From contig JAWXUX010000002.1 of the NCBI GenBank assembly GCA_044426045.1, forward strand, positions 124,001 through 188,000: 64,000 nt of DNA, written 5' to 3'. This DNA comes from JAWXUU01 sp044426045 (GTDB lineage: Bacteria > Bacillota > Clostridia > Christensenellales > CAMQZB01). This document shows, piece after piece, positions 1 through 7,660 of the stretch. Below the pieces are notes generated by a model, which did no database searches, was not told the origin of the DNA, and worked only from the letters and a program-made list of their open reading frames with translations. The position numbers and the translations under genes are program-made. The stretch's first letter is position 1. Each line of letters begins with the position of its first letter.

Positions 1-1875
1 TGTTATTTCCCACGCATTGTTATCTATGTTATATGCAAACGTATATTCATTTGCTTCCCATTTTGCATATAGTGTTGTGTTACCAACATCGTCCATATCT
101 GCAGTTTCGTCAACAAGTGAATCTTCATCGAACGTTGAAGTTGAGTACCAACCACCGAATGTGTAGCCTGTTCGTGCAAGAGTTGGCAATACGCCCGCAA
201 CACCTTCTGTGTAGGTTGCATCGCTTATTTCTTCATCATAATTAGTGATAAATTCCACGTCGTATGTCCAACTTGCGTAGTAACTCCTGGCCGAAGTTGC
301 TGTTGTCACTACATCACCTGTGAAATCTGCATTGCTGTACCAATTATCAAATGCGTATCCTTCTTTGGTTGGAGAGGAAAGTGTAGGGTTGTCCCTATCC
401 TCATAAAACACTGATTCTGTTGTAAAAATTCCGCCATTTGTGTTTGCTAGTATTAAAGCTGTAGAATACAATACCGTACCATCCCTAGCTGCAAATATAT
501 CAAATAGGTCATCACTTTCTATATAGACAATACAATTATTATTTACCCACTGAAATGCTTTATCCTCTACAGTTGATACTGATTCAGGCAAAAATACATT
601 GGCAATAGCACTATATTGACTAAACACACCTGAAGCAATTTCTTCTACGCTATTTGGGAAAATTACGCTTAAAATTCCTGCACCACTAAACATGCCTGAA
701 CTAATACTTACAATATTTGATGGCAAAGTCACTTTTGATAAGCTAGTGCACCCCGAAAACAAGCTTGAGCCAGTTGTTGTATCTGGATTTAAAAATTCAA
801 CTGTCTCCAAACTAGTACAATCTTTAAATACATAGTTACCTAAACTTTCCACATTCTCAGTTAATGTAACTTTTGTAATTGAAGTACCACTATATACCGA
901 ATCTCCTACTGTTTTTGCAGAAATAACTATTTCGCCGCTAAATCCAGTGTATACAAATGCACCAACCATTATACTATCCATATTTTCTGGCATTGTTATT
1001 TCTGTCAAATTCGAACAATTCGAAAAACAAGAATTTCCTATGCTCTTCACTGTGTCTGGAAGTACAATAGCAGAAATAGCCGTATTGTAAAACACTTCCT
1101 TATTGGCTAAATCTCCCAATTCTTCAATTTTTGAGCCCTCTTCAAAAGTCACAACGCTAAGGCTTGTATCGCCATAAAATGCTTTACTACCTAATGTCAT
1201 CACGCTGCTTGGTATTTCAACTGAAAGCAAGCTTGTACATCCTCGAAAGGATGCTCCCCCAAATGACACTAAAGAAGAATTTCCTTCAAATATAAGATAC
1301 TCTATATTTGTCATATTATAAAATGCACTTGATCCAACACTCAGAATCTCGTTACCTATATAAACAGTGTCGAAGTCCGATTCAAAAGTCTCACTCTTCC
1401 ACGGAGAATTTGATCCAGGAGTATCACCATGACCACTTATTTTCAATACGCTGTTTTCAACCACCCAATACACAATACCTGTGCATTCGATTACCACATC
1501 CGCAGTACTAGAAAAAGAATATACTGCAGTTTGACCGCTTCTTGATTCAAATACTGGATATATTCCATTAAATGCTGGGTAAACATTTTCACCAATACCT
1601 TCAGCATATGTAATTTCTATATATGTCGTTGCTCCACTTTCCACAGAAAGTGTGCTAGAATATTCACTATTATCTGCCGATAGTTGCATACTAGTTATTT
1701 CAGTAAAATCGCTACCAACACCAAATGAGTTGCTATCAATCGAGATACTTACCTCCGTTTCCGCAAATACTGTTTGTAGATTTGTTGGTATTGAAATGCC
1801 AGAAAATAGGGATAATAGTAGTGCTGCTACCACTATTATGCTTATCGCTTTGTTTGTTATTAGACTTTTTTTCAT
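1..1875 (-). CDS. Secreted leucine-rich-repeat protein with InlB-type B repeats (C-terminal part outside window)
   Basis: I translated this frame by hand; it is open for 625 codons from ATG at 1875 to the window edge, so the protein is incomplete. A signal peptide is clear: a basic start (MKKSLITNKA), a hydrophobic stretch at about residues 11-28, and a likely cleavage after VFA at 38. Residues about 170-430 are BspA-like (LRR_5) leucine-rich repeats, with recurring patterns such as 'F.GCTSL..V.IPSSV..LG..AF'. Residues about 470-620 are Listeria-Bacteroides (InlB B) repeats, seen as GYAFDNWYSN and GYTFGGWYS followed by TTLYAKWEA. Proteins of this build are secreted or wall-bound and often act in adhesion. 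Any sortase signal would lie beyond the window. The start has AAGGAG ten bases upstream, and the promoter at 1947-1975 overlaps an operator shared with the divergent HTH gene. Confidence 0.85.
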   Translation of the reverse strand, partial: MKKSLITNKAISIIVVAALLLSLFSGISIPTNLQTVFAETEVSISIDSNSFGVGSDFTEITSMQLSADNSEYSSTLSVESGATTYIEITYAEGIGENVYPAFNGIYPVFESRSGQTAVYSFSSTADVVIECTGIVYWVVENSVLKISGHGDTPGSNSPWKSETFESDFDTVYIGNEILSVGSSAFYNMTNIEYLIFEGNSSLVSFGGASFRGCTSLLSVEIPSSVMTLGSKAFYGDTSLSVVTFEEGSKIEELGDLANKEVFYNTAISAIVLPDTVKSIGNSCFSNCSNLTEITMPENMDSIMVGAFVYTGFSGEIVISAKTVGDSVYSGTSITKVTLTENVESLGNYVFKDCTSLETVEFLNPDTTTGSSLFSGCTSLSKVTLPSNIVSISSGMFSGAGILSVIFPNSVEEIASGVFSQYSAIANVFLPESVSTVEDKAFQWVNNNCIVYIESDDLFDIFAARDGTVLYSTALILANTNGGIFTTESVFYEDRDNPTLSSPTKEGYAFDNWYSNADFTGDVVTTATSARSYYASWTYDVEFITNYDEEISDATYTEGVAGVLPTLARTGYTFGGWYSTSTFDEDSLVDETADMDDVGNTTLYAKWEANEYTFAYNIDNNAWEIT

Positions 1876-1946
1876 AATCTCTCCTTAACATATAAATTTA
1901 TGTTATTATTGACAAATGCACAATGCGTACAGTGCATATTAATCAC

Positions 1947-1975
1947 ATTATACTAGGTCAAAAGACCTATGTCAA
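1947..1975 (-). promoter_or_regulatory. Promoter of the LRR protein gene
   Basis: On the minus strand the -35 is TTGACA (1970-1975), the spacer is exactly 17 bp, and the -10 is TATAAT (1947-1952). Both hexamers match the vegetative consensus perfectly. The whole spacer is taken up by a palindrome (see 1954-1988), so repressor binding there would block the promoter. A further inverted repeat, ATGCAC/GTGCAT, lies just downstream at 1916-1936 in the leader. Confidence 0.85.
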
Positions 1976-1988
1976 GACTTTTGACCTA
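1954..1988. promoter_or_regulatory. Two operator-like palindromes between the HTH regulator and the LRR gene
   Basis: Site 1 (1954-1969) is a perfect palindrome with arms TAGGTC/GACCTA around AAAA. It fills the 17-bp spacer of the leftward promoter. Site 2 (1973-1988) carries the same right half, TTTTGACCTA, with a degenerate left half (CAAGAC), and lies just upstream of the -10 of the rightward HTH gene. One intact and one imperfect site between a small HTH gene and its divergent neighbour is the usual layout for a repressor controlling its target and itself. That use is inference. Confidence 0.7.
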
Positions 1989-1996
1989 AAAAATTG

Positions 1997-2002
1997 TATA
2001 AT
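1997..2002 (+). promoter_or_regulatory. -10 box of the HTH regulator; transcript probably leaderless
   Basis: TATAAT stands seven bases before the ATG at 2009, so a transcript starting at the usual distance would begin at or next to the start codon. No Shine-Dalgarno sequence lies in front of that ATG. No good -35 sits at 17 bp; TTGACC at 1981-1986 is only 10 bp away and belongs to operator site 2. Confidence 0.6.
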
Positions 2003-2008
2003 TTTATT

Positions 2009-2206
2009 ATGAATTACATTGAATTATTAGAACAAATTATGATAGAGAAGAAATTGAGCCAACAAAAAATCGCTGAAATATTGGAAGTTAACCAAACGAC
2101 TGTGAGCCAATGGTTGCTTGGGAGAAAAAAGCCTGGGTATGATAATATTCGTAGCATTTGTAAGAATTTTGAAGTATCTCCAAATGAATTTTTTGAATGG
2201 GAATGA
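2009..2206 (+). CDS. Small XRE/Cro-type helix-turn-helix regulator
   Basis: A 65-residue protein that is little more than one HTH_3/Cro-C1 domain. The sequence LSQQKIAEILEVNQTTVSQW (about residues 15-34) shows the two helices, followed by GRKKPGYDNI as in phage Cro-type repressors. I chose ATG 2009 over a TTG at 1994 because the TTG would overlap the -10 box. No ligand or dimerisation domain is present, so it may act as a simple autoregulated repressor. Its likely targets are its own promoter and the divergent LRR surface-protein gene, given the palindromes between them. Confidence is high in the family and moderate in the target. Confidence 0.85.
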   Translation: MNYIELLEQIMIEKKLSQQKIAEILEVNQTTVSQWLLGRKKPGYDNIRSICKNFEVSPNEFFEWE

Positions 2207-2228
2207 CGAGTTCTCTTGTTATTATAAA

Positions 2229-2262
2229 AAAAAGGCTGTATCGTTTTGATACAGTCTTTTTT
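2229..2262. terminator. Bidirectional intrinsic terminator
   Basis: The stem GCTGTATC/GATACAGT (one G-U pair) with loop GTTTT is flanked by A8 on the left and T6 on the right. It can end transcription of the HTH gene rightward and of the methionine operon leftward (last stop at 2289). Confidence 0.85.
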
Positions 2263-2288
2263 GGCTATTTTTGTTGTTTTATATGGTT

Positions 2289-4049
2289 TTATCTTATTTG
2301 TTTGATTTTTGCCATTATTTCGGAAATTATATCTACTCTTGAAAATGGGGTGATGAGGTAGAAGCCGTCGATGTGGGGGAGCATTTTTTGTGCTATTTCG
2401 CAGGAGATTTCTACGGCGATTTTGCTTGATTCTTCGCGGGATTTATCTTTATATTTTTCCATGACGTCATTTGTGATTGTGATGCCTGGGACTTCGCTTG
2501 TGATAAAGCATGCGTTGTTGTAGCTTACGATTGGCATGATTCCGCCGACGATTGGAACGGAGAGTTCACGTTTGGCGATTTTGAGGTTTTCAATAGCAGC
2601 ATCGGAAAATGCTGGTTGGGTGAAAAATCCGATTGCGCCGTTTGCGACTTTTTCTTTTGCCCTTGCGATGTGCGAGCGGAATGATTTTGCGTTGATATTC
2701 AGTGCACCATAAAGATAGAATGGGCTGTCGAAAAGGGTTTTATTCAGCATTGAAACTTGCGAAAGCATCATGCGCGAGTTGAATTCATAGACCATTTTCA
2801 CTTCGCTTCTTTCGGCACTAGCAACGGGGTCGCCCGTCACGATCAGTACGTTGTTGATTTCTTCAGCCGAAAGTCCCAAAAGAAGGGCTTTTGATGCGTT
2901 GATGTTGCGGTCGCGACATGTGAGGTGGGGCATGACTTCGGCATTCAAGGCGTTTTTCAGCTTGCATGCGAGAAGTGAGCTATCCATTCGCGCTCTTGCG
3001 ACTGGGCAATCGGCGATTGTGAGCATATCTGCCCCACTTGCGAGCAGGAATTTCGCGTTTTGCATGAAGTTTGATGTTCTTGCGTTTTTTGGGGGGTCGA
3101 GTTCGACAGCGATTGGTTTTTCGCCCGAGATGAGCTTTTTATAAAACTCGCTTTCTTTGATTTGTACGGGCGTTTTTGGGTTTGAGCTTTCGTTGTTTTT
3201 TGTTTTTCCGAATGATTTTCCTGTTAGTCTTGATGAAATTTCATATATGAATTCTGGGGTTGTGCCACAGCAGCCGCCTATTATTTGGGCGCCGTTTTCA
3301 ACTGTTTTTATGATTTGTTTTGCGAAATAGTATGGCGATTTTTCGTAGCTTACTCTGCTTCCGATAACCGTTGGATATCCCGCGTTTGGCATTGCGAGGA
3401 TTGGTTTTTCGACGTTTTTGATGTTTTTGATATGGGCGTTCATGTGGTGCGGTCCGCAGATACAGTTGAAGCCCACGCAGTCGATTTCGGCATTTGCTAG
3501 CGCAAGCATATCTTGACCATAGCCACCCAAGACGGAAAATCCGTCGGGATCGATTGCAAGAGATGCGATAACAAATGCGTTTTTGTTTTTTTCTTTTATG
3601 TAGCTGGCTAGGGTGTTGATTGTTTCGATTTCAGGAAACGTTTCAAAAAGGAAGTTTTCACCGCCGAGTTCAAGAAATGTGTCGATAATTTTTTTGTAGG
3701 TTGGAATGACATCTTCGCTTGAAACTTTTTTTATTGGACCGATATCACAAAGCACGAATGCATCAAAATCACTTGCGATTTCGCTGGCGATTTTATAGCC
3801 CGCTTTGATGATTTGCGTGAATGTGAAAACTGCGTTTTGTCCGCTTTCAAATGGGGCAAACGTGTTTGTTTTTATCGCTTTTGCGCCCGCGAGAAGATAG
3901 CGTTTGTGGATTTCTTTCACGCTGTTTGGGGCTGTTAGGTTGGCATATTCGCACTTATAAAGCGAATCTTCCGACACTTGGGAAAAATATGTGCCCATTG
4001 CGCCGTCAAGCAATAAGATATTGTTTTTCAGATATTCTTTTATACTCAC
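2289..4049 (-). CDS. Bifunctional homocysteine S-methyltransferase / methylenetetrahydrofolate reductase (YitJ-like)
   Basis: A 586-residue fusion. Residues about 1-285 are a homocysteine methyltransferase barrel: DGAMGT near the start, a Cys in FNCICGP, and the paired zinc cysteines in GGCCGTTPEFI. Residues about 300-586 are a MetF-type 5,10-methylene-THF reductase (VELDPPKNAR, HLTCRDRN, GFFTQPAF, GGIMPI). It would supply methyl-THF and may transfer methyl groups to homocysteine. I set the start at GTG 4049, because GTGA overlaps the stop of the upstream metH by 4 bp and AGAGGTG lies six bases before it; an upstream ATG at 4166 would lie deep inside metH. It is the last gene of the three-gene operon. 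The fusion type is known from Bacillus YitJ. Confidence 0.9.
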   Translation of the reverse strand: MSIKEYLKNNILLLDGAMGTYFSQVSEDSLYKCEYANLTAPNSVKEIHKRYLLAGAKAIKTNTFAPFESGQNAVFTFTQIIKAGYKIASEIASDFDAFVLCDIGPIKKVSSEDVIPTYKKIIDTFLELGGENFLFETFPEIETINTLASYIKEKNKNAFVIASLAIDPDGFSVLGGYGQDMLALANAEIDCVGFNCICGPHHMNAHIKNIKNVEKPILAMPNAGYPTVIGSRVSYEKSPYYFAKQIIKTVENGAQIIGGCCGTTPEFIYEISSRLTGKSFGKTKNNESSNPKTPVQIKESEFYKKLISGEKPIAVELDPPKNARTSNFMQNAKFLLASGADMLTIADCPVARARMDSSLLACKLKNALNAEVMPHLTCRDRNINASKALLLGLSAEEINNVLIVTGDPVASAERSEVKMVYEFNSRMMLSQVSMLNKTLFDSPFYLYGALNINAKSFRSHIARAKEKVANGAIGFFTQPAFSDAAIENLKIAKRELSVPIVGGIMPIVSYNNACFITSEVPGITITNDVMEKYKDKSREESSKIAVEISCEIAQKMLPHIDGFYLITPFSRVDIISEIMAKIKQIR

Positions 4050-6418
4050 GATAGCACCTCTTTTGCGATATCCACTGATTGTTTTGCATCTTTTGCATAA
4101 TAGTCTGCATTGATTTTTTTGGCGTGTTCTGCCGTTAGGACTGCTCCGCCCACCATGATTTTGCAATCGTGGTTTGAATTTTTCAAAAGCGTGATTGCTT
4201 CTTTCATGCTTTCAACGGTTGTTGTCATGAGCGCCGAAAGTCCGACGAGTTTGACGTTTTCTTTTATTGCTGTTTCAACGATTGTTTCGGCTGGCACGTC
4301 ACGACCTAGGTCGATGACTTGATAGCCATAGTTTTCAAGGATGACTTTCACGATGTTTTTGCCGATATCGTGGATGTCGCCTTTCACTGTGGCAAGGATG
4401 ATTTTGCCTTTTGAGATACTTTCTTGCGATGTTTTTGCGATTTCCGCTTTCAAAACTTCGAACGCACTGCAAGAGGCGTTTGCTGATTTTATTAGTTGTG
4501 GGAGAAAATACTCGCCATTTTCATATTTTTTGCCGACAATGTCAAGGGTTGGGATTAAAATTTCGGATATTATTTCCGTTGGTTTTTTTGTTTTTAGTTC
4601 TAGCTTTGTTTGCTCGCTCGCTTCAAATTCTAGACCTTTTTTCACTGCTTCAGAAAGTGTGATTTGCGTTTTTTGCGTTTTTTGGGTTTTTGAAGTTGCG
4701 ATTTTTGAATTTTCACCGCCAAAACATGCGATGAAATTTTCGCAGTTTTCGTCGAAAGCCGAAAGTGCGGAAAACGCTTTCACTGCATCTGTCATATCAG
4801 CTGAATTTGGATTGATTATTGGAAGCGTTAGCCCCGCGCCCATTGCGAGCGTTAGGAATGTGCGGTTGACGAGGTTTCTGTTTGGAAGTCCAAACGAGAT
4901 GTTTGAAACGCCTAGCGTCATGTTTAGGTTTAGTTCTTCTTTTATGATACGCATTGCTTTCAACGTTTCTTTGCAGTCTTGTTGTTGCGCGGAAATGGTG
5001 AGGGCGAGACAGTCGATTATTATGTCTTCTTTGGCAATGCCGAATTTTTGTGCGGTTTTTAATATTTTTTTTGCGATTTCAACGCGTTTTTCGGCGGTTT
5101 TTGGTATGCCGTCTTCATCGATTGTGAGACAGACGATACACGCGCCGTATTTTTTAGCAAGCGGGAAGATTTGGTTCATTTTTTCAGTCTCGCCGTTTGT
5201 TGAGTTCAAGATTGGTTTGCCGTTATAGTATCTTAGCCCCGCTTCAATCGCATCGAGTTTTGAAGAGTCGATTTGAAGTGGCACATTTGTCACGCTTTGT
5301 ATGGCTTTGACGACATTTTTGATTGTCGCGGCTTCGTTTGTTTCGGGCACGCCAACATTGACGTCGAGAATATCCGCGCCAACTTCTGTTTGCGAGAGTG
5401 CTTGCGACAAAATATATGGCATGTCGCCGTTTTTTATCGCTTCTTGGAAGCGTTTCTTGCCCGTTGGATTCACCCTTTCGCCGATGATTTTCACGCTGTC
5501 GACTGTCACAACTTTTGACCCCGAGCACACTTTTGTTTGAGGGGTGAACGATCTTTCGCCTTTTGTTTTGCCGTGCAAGTTTTTCACGGTTTCGACGATA
5601 TATTCAGGGGTTGTGCCACAACAGCCACCAAAGAATGTCACGCCAATTTTTGCATATTCGCTCATGGCTGTGCCAAAATCGCTAGCTGAAAGGTTATATT
5701 CCCCCGTTTCCGGGTTTGGAAGTCCCGCGTTTGGTTTTATGATGAGGGGCAAGTTTGTGAAGGTTGCGAGGTTTTTTGCAAGTGGCAAGATTTCAACAGG
5801 TCCGAGTGAGCAATTTATTCCCATTGCATCAACGCCCAATCCTTGCAGAGTAACAGCCATGTTTTCAATTCCAACGCCGGTGAAAGTTCTGCCGTTTTCT
5901 TCAAATGTCATTGTCACAAAAACTGGCAAGTTTGTGTTTTCTTTTGCTGAAAGCACGCCCGCTTTCACTTCATAAAGATCCGTCATGGTTTCGAAAATAA
6001 CGAGATCCGCCCCCGCATTTTCGCCAGCTGTTAGAACTTCTTTATAAATTTCATACGCCTCGTCAAATTTGAGAGTGCCAGAGGGTTCCAAAAGTTCACC
6101 GATTGGACCCACGTCGAGTGCGACAAGGGCGTTATATTTTTTTGCGACTTCTTTTGCGTTTTTCACGCCCGCAGTGACAACATCGGTGACTGAATAGCCC
6201 GTGCCGTCAAGCTTGTGACTGTTTGCACAAAATGTGTTTGCATATATGATATTTGAGCCAGCAATAAGGTATTTTTCGTGGATTTCTTTTAACAATGGAG
6301 CGTTTGTGATGTTCAAAATTTCAGGGCGCTCGCCAAGTTTCAAGCCGTTTTGTTGGAGCATTGTGCCCATTGCTCCGTCAAGGATTACAAAATCGTTTTT
6401 TGATAGAAGATTATTCAC
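4046..6418 (-). CDS. metH: Cobalamin-dependent methionine synthase, core without reactivation domain
   Basis: A 790-residue enzyme that moves methyl groups from methyl-THF through cobalamin to homocysteine. Domains in order: homocysteine-binding barrel (about 1-290; DGAMGT at 14-19, zinc cysteines in GINCSLGP and GGCCGTTPEYI); pterin-binding barrel (about 310-570; KIIGERVNPTGKK, DVNVGVPE); B12 cap (about 590-670); and B12-binding domain (about 670-790) with the lower-ligand histidine in GDIHDIGKN. The C-terminal AdoMet/reactivation domain of E. coli MetH is absent; a separate gene directly upstream supplies it. The start is GTG 6418, chosen because AAGGAGG stands eight bases upstream and the start overlaps the preceding stop. 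No SAM or cobalamin riboswitch is visible in the operon leader. Confidence 0.93.
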   Translation of the reverse strand: MNNLLSKNDFVILDGAMGTMLQQNGLKLGERPEILNITNAPLLKEIHEKYLIAGSNIIYANTFCANSHKLDGTGYSVTDVVTAGVKNAKEVAKKYNALVALDVGPIGELLEPSGTLKFDEAYEIYKEVLTAGENAGADLVIFETMTDLYEVKAGVLSAKENTNLPVFVTMTFEENGRTFTGVGIENMAVTLQGLGVDAMGINCSLGPVEILPLAKNLATFTNLPLIIKPNAGLPNPETGEYNLSASDFGTAMSEYAKIGVTFFGGCCGTTPEYIVETVKNLHGKTKGERSFTPQTKVCSGSKVVTVDSVKIIGERVNPTGKKRFQEAIKNGDMPYILSQALSQTEVGADILDVNVGVPETNEAATIKNVVKAIQSVTNVPLQIDSSKLDAIEAGLRYYNGKPILNSTNGETEKMNQIFPLAKKYGACIVCLTIDEDGIPKTAEKRVEIAKKILKTAQKFGIAKEDIIIDCLALTISAQQQDCKETLKAMRIIKEELNLNMTLGVSNISFGLPNRNLVNRTFLTLAMGAGLTLPIINPNSADMTDAVKAFSALSAFDENCENFIACFGGENSKIATSKTQKTQKTQITLSEAVKKGLEFEASEQTKLELKTKKPTEIISEILIPTLDIVGKKYENGEYFLPQLIKSANASCSAFEVLKAEIAKTSQESISKGKIILATVKGDIHDIGKNIVKVILENYGYQVIDLGRDVPAETIVETAIKENVKLVGLSALMTTTVESMKEAITLLKNSNHDCKIMVGGAVLTAEHAKKINADYYAKDAKQSVDIAKEVLS

Positions 6419-7103
6419 AGTGTTTGCCTCCTTTTTTGAATTCGCAGTTGTTTTTGAAATCGCAGAATTCACAGCCTTTGATTTTCATTTTTTGCGGTTT
6501 ATTTGCTATGCCGATAATGGCTGTTATTGTCTTTTTTGGTATCATCATGCCTGATGTTGTCACCGCAACGCCAACTTTGCGTTGGGAGTCGAGAACTTCG
6601 CAAAATGTTTTTTGAATGGTGATTGGCAAGTCGCCATAGCCTGGGGAAAATCTGTCGGTGAAAAATTCGCCCTCTTTCAAGATTTCGCTTTTCAATTTTG
6701 CTTCAAAGTTATCCGCCAAACTTTCAACAAGACTGCTTGCACAAAAGTCGGTGATAAGTGCTTCTGCCATGTTGGTTATTTGAAGTTTTGATATCAAGTG
6801 GTCTGCCCCGTTTCCGATTGTTGCTATCATCAAAATGCATTTATCCGAGTCGCAAAGAAGGTTTTTGATGGATTTTCCAGAAAGTTTCAAAATTGTTCCC
6901 AAAACAGAAATTTCTTCACCTTTTTCGATGTCGCAAATGACGTGGTGGGTGCGAAGGTTCACCAAAGTTTCAAGATTGCTTTCGCATTTTTTTATATCTT
7001 CGAGGGTTTCAGCCGAAAGATTTCCATTTTTATAGCCAAGATATCTCGCAACTTCGTTTATATTCACTTGTGCTTTCAATTGGTCTTTTATTTGGTCTTT
7101 CAT
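6411..7103 (-). CDS. Methionine synthase reactivation protein (vitamin B12-dependent activation domain)
   Basis: A 230-residue stand-alone relative of the MetH C-terminal AdoMet-binding domain. It would help re-methylate cobalamin when the cofactor is oxidised. The family signature RFSPGYGDLPI followed by a glutamine-containing helix is near residue 150, and TTSGMMIPKKT follows. The tail has a cysteine cluster (CEFCDFKNNC...C) of the kind found in clostridial members, which might hold a metal or Fe-S centre; that is inference. It is first in the operon, with AGGAGGG seven bases before ATG 7103, and overlaps metH by 8 bp. Confidence 0.88.
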   Translation of the reverse strand: MKDQIKDQLKAQVNINEVARYLGYKNGNLSAETLEDIKKCESNLETLVNLRTHHVICDIEKGEEISVLGTILKLSGKSIKNLLCDSDKCILMIATIGNGADHLISKLQITNMAEALITDFCASSLVESLADNFEAKLKSEILKEGEFFTDRFSPGYGDLPITIQKTFCEVLDSQRKVGVAVTTSGMMIPKKTITAIIGIANKPQKMKIKGCEFCDFKNNCEFKKGGKHCE

Positions 7104-7132
7104 TTGATTTCCCTCCTTTTTGCATATTTATA

Positions 7133-7161
7133 AGTTTAGCATAGTTTTTAAAAAAATTCAA
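7133..7161 (-). promoter_or_regulatory. Promoter of the methionine synthase operon
   Basis: The -35 is TTGAAT (7156-7161), the spacer is 17 bp and the -10 is TAAACT (7133-7138). The leader is only about 25 nt, too short for a riboswitch, so control would have to act at this promoter. Confidence 0.55.
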
Positions 7162-7206
7162 CAATGTTGCACAAAAAGCATAAAATAAAAAATGACTGCT
7201 CGCGGA

Positions 7207-7245
7207 AAATAAAAAAACGACTGCACAAGATTGTGCAATCGTTTG
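7207..7245 (-). terminator. rpsO terminator
   Basis: On the minus strand the arms are AAACGATTGCACAA and TTGTGCAGTCGTTT (one mismatch or wobble), with a two-base loop and a T7 run. It lies 12 bp after the rpsO stop and separates it from the methionine operon. Confidence 0.9.
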
Positions 7246-7256
7246 ATTTTTTATTA

Positions 7257-7511
7257 TTACTTTCTGAGACCAAGTTTGGCGATAGTATCTCTGTATTTTT
7301 CGATATCGTTATCTTTAAGGTATTTAAGAAGGTTTCTTCTTTTACCAACCATTTTCAAAAGTCCACGTCTTGAGTGGTGGTCTTTTTTGTGGATTTTAAG
7401 GTGTTCAGTTAGTTCTCTGATTCTGAATGTTAGAAGTGCAACTTGAACTTCTGGTGAACCAGTGTCTGTAGGCGTTCTGCCATACGTTTCGATGATTTCT
7501 TGTTTAGTCAT
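7257..7511 (-). CDS. rpsO: Ribosomal protein S15
   Basis: An 84-residue small-subunit protein that binds 16S rRNA early in assembly. Family-typical runs are TGSPEVQVA, LTEHLKIHKKDHHSRRGLL and RRNLLKYLK. The length is one codon short of a typical rpsO. I chose ATG 7511 because AGGAG lies nine bases upstream; reading further upstream gives an unrelated extension. It is a single-gene unit with its own promoter and terminator. Confidence 0.97.
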   Translation of the reverse strand: MTKQEIIETYGRTPTDTGSPEVQVALLTFRIRELTEHLKIHKKDHHSRRGLLKMVGKRRNLLKYLKDNDIEKYRDTIAKLGLRK

Positions 7512-7590
7512 GTTAGTTTCTCCTGTTTTTTTATTTGCCAATATCTTAGGTGAATGTTGGAGTTTCAAACATCTGAGAAATTGGTACCTT
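7512..7590 (-). promoter_or_regulatory. rpsO leader, possible S15 autoregulatory RNA
   Basis: The leader is about 77 nt between the predicted start point and ATG 7511. On the minus strand it holds CCAA and TTGG segments that can close a stem, and a small ATGTT/AACAT hairpin. S15 represses its own leader in several bacteria by different folds. I cannot match this one to a specific known class, so the call is tentative. Confidence 0.3.
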
Positions 7591-7594
7591 GGAT

Positions 7595-7623
7595 ATATTA
7601 CCACATTTCGGTTGTTTTGTCTA
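7595..7623 (-). promoter_or_regulatory. rpsO promoter
   Basis: The -35 is TAGACA (7618-7623), the spacer is 17 bp and the -10 is TAATAT (7595-7600) with an extended -10 TGG in front. Confidence 0.65.
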
Positions 7624-7660
7624 GCAAAATGCGTGGTTTTTTGTGTTTTTTTGCGGGAAA

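Noticed and set aside
24..245. Short frames near the left window edge on both strands
   Set aside because: They overlap the LRR/InlB-repeat protein, which reads through this stretch without a stop.
4341..5228. Long open frame on the plus strand opposite metH (about 295 codons)
   Set aside because: It lies wholly inside metH, which has intact conserved motifs; the plus-strand frame has no ribosome site or recognisable motif and is a codon-bias shadow.
7104..7206. SAM or cobalamin riboswitch before the methionine operon
   Set aside because: The predicted leader is about 25 nt and the stretch is AT-rich with no conserved riboswitch core.
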